This document shows positions 62,040-64,000 of a stretch of DNA of 64,000 nucleotides, piece by piece (position 1 is the stretch's first letter; the number at the start of each line of letters is the position of its first letter). The stretch is from CAIJXB01 sp964455905 (GTDB lineage: Bacteria; Chlamydiota; Chlamydiia; Chlamydiales; Rhabdochlamydiaceae): positions 1 to 64,000 of the forward strand of contig CAYVYN010000001.1 of NCBI GenBank assembly GCA_964455905.1. Reading direction: 5' to 3'. Position numbers and translations under genes: made by a program. The notes below the pieces were generated by a model. The model saw only the letters and a program-made list of their open reading frames with translations, was not told the origin of the DNA and searched no databases.

Positions 62040-62957
62040 ATGATTTACCTCTTGCTCATTTCCTGTGTATGGGCTTTTTCTTATGGTTTAATCAAAGGGA
62101 ACTTAACAACACTAAGCCCTGATTTTGTTGCTTTTACCCGAATGGCCCTAGCCTTCGCGGTTTTCGCTCCCTTTTTCAGAAAAAACTCTTTAACAAAAAA
62201 AGAATTTATATCGTTTCTTGGAATTGGAGCCATTCAATATGGACTCATGTATGTATTCTTTATTCGATCTTGTCAACACTTACCGGCCCACTTAATAGTA
62301 CTTTTTACAGCGTGTACTCCTATTTATGTGACTCTCCTTGACGATCTTGTGCATAAGCATTTTCAAATAAGACACTTCATTGCCGCCGGCGTAGCTTTTC
62401 TCGGAATAGCTGTATTGCAATACCAGAATCTTTCGTTTAACGTTGAACTAAAAGGTTTTTTTCTAGTACAGCTTTCAGACCTTTGTTTTGCATTTGGACA
62501 AGTGTTTTATAAAAAAATAAAAAAACAAGAAACAGCAGACTCTAAAATTTACGCAGTTCTTTTTTTAGGAGGAGCTCTCATGACAGGCCTAACGACCACA
62601 CTATTTAGTGGATGGAATAGTTTCTTTAGTGTCTCCATAAAACAGGCAAGCCTCCTTGTTTATCTTGGAATTATCGCTTCAGGACTCTGCTTTTTTGGGT
62701 GGAATAAAGCCTCTTTACAAGTAAAAACTGCTACACTCGCAATATTTAATAATGTAAAAATCCCTCTAGGGGTCCTTGTGTCTATTGTTTTTTTTAAAGA
62801 ACAGGCAGACATCCCCTCTCTTTCTCTTTCTTGCCTCTTTTTACTTATAGCTTTTCTTTTAACAAACAAAAAAAAGAAAAATCCCCCTTTGCCACAAAGA
62901 GACACTCCTGATATTCTTTTCATAAAAGAGCAAAATAAATTAGAAGCTAGGAGCTAG
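62040..62957 (+). CDS. DMT-superfamily (EamA) transporter
   Basis: The 305 residues form about ten membrane helices in two EamA halves: MIYLLLISCVWAFSYGLIKG with DFVAFTRMALAFAVFAPFF in the first, and LSDLCFAFGQVFYKKIKK to NNVKIPLGVLVSIVFFKEQ in the second. The cytosolic tail is lysine-rich. Members export or import metabolites; in Chlamydia a DMT protein takes up S-adenosylmethionine. The substrate here is not readable. The next gene begins without a gap. Confidence 0.85.
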   Translation: MIYLLLISCVWAFSYGLIKGNLTTLSPDFVAFTRMALAFAVFAPFFRKNSLTKKEFISFLGIGAIQYGLMYVFFIRSCQHLPAHLIVLFTACTPIYVTLLDDLVHKHFQIRHFIAAGVAFLGIAVLQYQNLSFNVELKGFFLVQLSDLCFAFGQVFYKKIKKQETADSKIYAVLFLGGALMTGLTTTLFSGWNSFFSVSIKQASLLVYLGIIASGLCFFGWNKASLQVKTATLAIFNNVKIPLGVLVSIVFFKEQADIPSLSLSCLFLLIAFLLTNKKKKNPPLPQRDTPDILFIKEQNKLEARS

Positions 62958-62964
62958 AAAACGC

Positions 62965-64000
62965 ATCAGCAATTTTCTTACTTTTTTAACAGCCATAGAC
63001 TCCTTCTTCTGGACAAACGTAGCTTTTGTCTTAATTTTCAGTATTGGAATTTACCTCTCCATACATCTACGCTTTTTACAAATACTGTCGATTCCAACGT
63101 TTTGTAAGACATTTTTTCACTTCCTGAAACACCCATCTAAAGACCAAAAAGGGATTCATCCCCTACAAACATTTTGTGCGACAATGACGGGAATGTTTGG
63201 GGTTGGTAACATCGTAGGAATCATTGTCGCGCTCCAAATTGGAGGGCCTGGGGCTTTATTTTGGGTCTGGATCGCGGCTTTTTTAGGCTCTATTATCAAA
63301 TACGCTGAAATTTTTTTAGCTCTCAGATACCGGATATCGAATAATAAAGGAGGCTACGATGGAGGCTCTTTTTATTTTTTAAAAGCATCTTTTAAAAACA
63401 CATGGATCCCTATCCTGGTGGCTTGTTTATTTTGCGTTTACGGAACAGATGTTTACCAGTTTAATGTGCTAACAGACTGCCTATCTAAAAATCTGCAACT
63501 TCATAGAGGAATCGTTAGCTCAGGCCTGCTTGCCCTAGTTCTTTTCGGAGGAATTAGTGGAATAAAAAACATAGCCAAAGCTTGTACATTTATTATGCCG
63601 GTCTTTCTAATTATCTACACATCCATGACCTTGTGGATTATTTTCCAAGAATACGCCCTGCTACCTTCCATTTTTTCAACAGTATTCAAGTCTGCTTTTC
63701 AAGGGCATGCGGCAATAGGCGGATTCGCAGGAAGCTCTTGCTTTCTTGCTTTACAACACGGCATCGCTAGGGTGGCCTATTCTTCAGATATTGGGGTGGG
63801 TTATGCAGCAATTGTCCAAAGTGAATCAAGAACAAACCACCCAGAAAAACAAGCCGGATTAGCCGTTCTTGGTGTCTTTATCGATAACCTTATTTGCACA
63901 ATGAGCATTCTTCTAGTCCTTATCTCTGGTCTTTGGACTGGGGCTCCCGGAACCACAGCTTCTGAGTTAGTACAAAAATCTCTTGGATTGTATTTCCCTC
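62965..64000 (+). CDS. Second alanine/glycine:sodium symporter (partial, runs off the window)
   Basis: A frame open from the TAG at 62941 to the window end encodes an AGCS protein: SIGIYLSIHLRFLQILSIPTF, TMTGMFGVGNIVGIIVALQIGGPGALFWVWIAAFLGSIIKYAEIFLAL, GGYDGGSFYFL and QHGIARVAYSSDIGVGYAAIVQSES. The family N-terminus maps to about 62965. No ATG, GTG or TTG occurs in frame between 62944 and the ATG near 63183, which is inside the conserved part. AGGAG at 62949-62953 with ATC at 62965 suggests a rare ATC start coupled to the upstream stop, or a sequence error. The paralogue is at 21529-22863. Confidence 0.85.
   Translation, partial: MSNFLTFLTAIDSFFWTNVAFVLIFSIGIYLSIHLRFLQILSIPTFCKTFFHFLKHPSKDQKGIHPLQTFCATMTGMFGVGNIVGIIVALQIGGPGALFWVWIAAFLGSIIKYAEIFLALRYRISNNKGGYDGGSFYFLKASFKNTWIPILVACLFCVYGTDVYQFNVLTDCLSKNLQLHRGIVSSGLLALVLFGGISGIKNIAKACTFIMPVFLIIYTSMTLWIIFQEYALLPSIFSTVFKSAFQGHAAIGGFAGSSCFLALQHGIARVAYSSDIGVGYAAIVQSESRTNHPEKQAGLAVLGVFIDNLICTMSILLVLISGLWTGAPGTTASELVQKSLGLYFP

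Overview
The window comes from an obligate intracellular bacterium of the phylum Chlamydiae, most likely one of the amoeba- or arthropod-associated families outside Chlamydiaceae. The evidence is an AT-rich genome, chlamydial gene blocks in chlamydial order, and extra genes that Chlamydia species are not known to carry (gmhA, a recQ helicase, a MerR/TipAS regulator, acetyltransferases, a eukaryotic-type carrier). As I recall the C. trachomatis map, the following blocks match it: kdsD plus an E2 acyltransferase; dksA-lspA; the metal ABC transporter followed by rplU-rpmA-obg; tsp next to rpsL-rpsG-fusA-rpsJ; nifU-nifS-gpmA with a pseudouridine synthase, birA and rodA; and the DUF47-Pit phosphate pair. 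I cannot name the genus from sequence alone.

Layout. 1-6.8 kb: isocitrate dehydrogenase, kdsD, the antiporter nhaD, and a minus-strand operon gmhA-lpxK-E2. 6.9-16.7 kb: a J-domain protein, a double-SIS GCKR/MurQ-like protein with a signal-like N-terminus, asd, then a minus-strand operon (dksA, lspA, an unknown gene, a CinA-type amidase, a SpoU methyltransferase, an RluA-type synthase) preceded by nrdR and a mitochondrial-carrier-family protein. 16.8-25.7 kb: tRNA-Ser, the metal ABC operon, rplU-rpmA-obg, an alanine:sodium symporter and a secreted M16 protease. 25.7-38.1 kb: a gene-poor accessory zone with long non-coding stretches, pseudogenes, secreted unknowns, three acetyltransferases, a RING-like protein and an integrase relic. 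It ends at tRNA-Phe. 38.2-46.9 kb: tsp, the str-type ribosomal operon, small envelope proteins, rodA and birA. 47-54 kb: nifU-nifS-gpmA, rluB, an Rsm22-like methyltransferase, DUF47 and Pit. 54-64 kb: hemH, a solute-binding lipoprotein, recQ, glgP, a SthA-like flavoprotein, a DMT exporter and a second alanine:sodium symporter cut by the window end.

How the genes work together. Core functions are LPS and Kdo precursors (kdsD, gmhA, lpxK), lysine/peptidoglycan precursors (asd, rodA), lipoprotein processing (lspA), central metabolism (icd, E2, gpmA, glgP), cofactors (hemH, birA) and translation. The accessory zone and the carrier protein are the likely host-interaction or recently acquired material.

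Most notable observations: (1) a complete three-repeat mitochondrial carrier family protein (15828-16673), a eukaryotic family rarely seen in bacteria and known in Legionella as a secreted effector; (2) a nifS-nifU pair in which the desulfurase lacks its PLP lysine, active-site histidine and cysteine loop, and the scaffold half of NifU has lost two of three cluster cysteines; (3) a decayed tRNA-Phe-integrated element (3'-half tRNA repeat 39/43 identical, frameshifted integrase) carrying a degenerate RING-like protein; (4) a GyrI-GNAT fusion with two well-placed starts, one giving a signal peptide and one not. All domain calls are from reading the sequence; no search was run.
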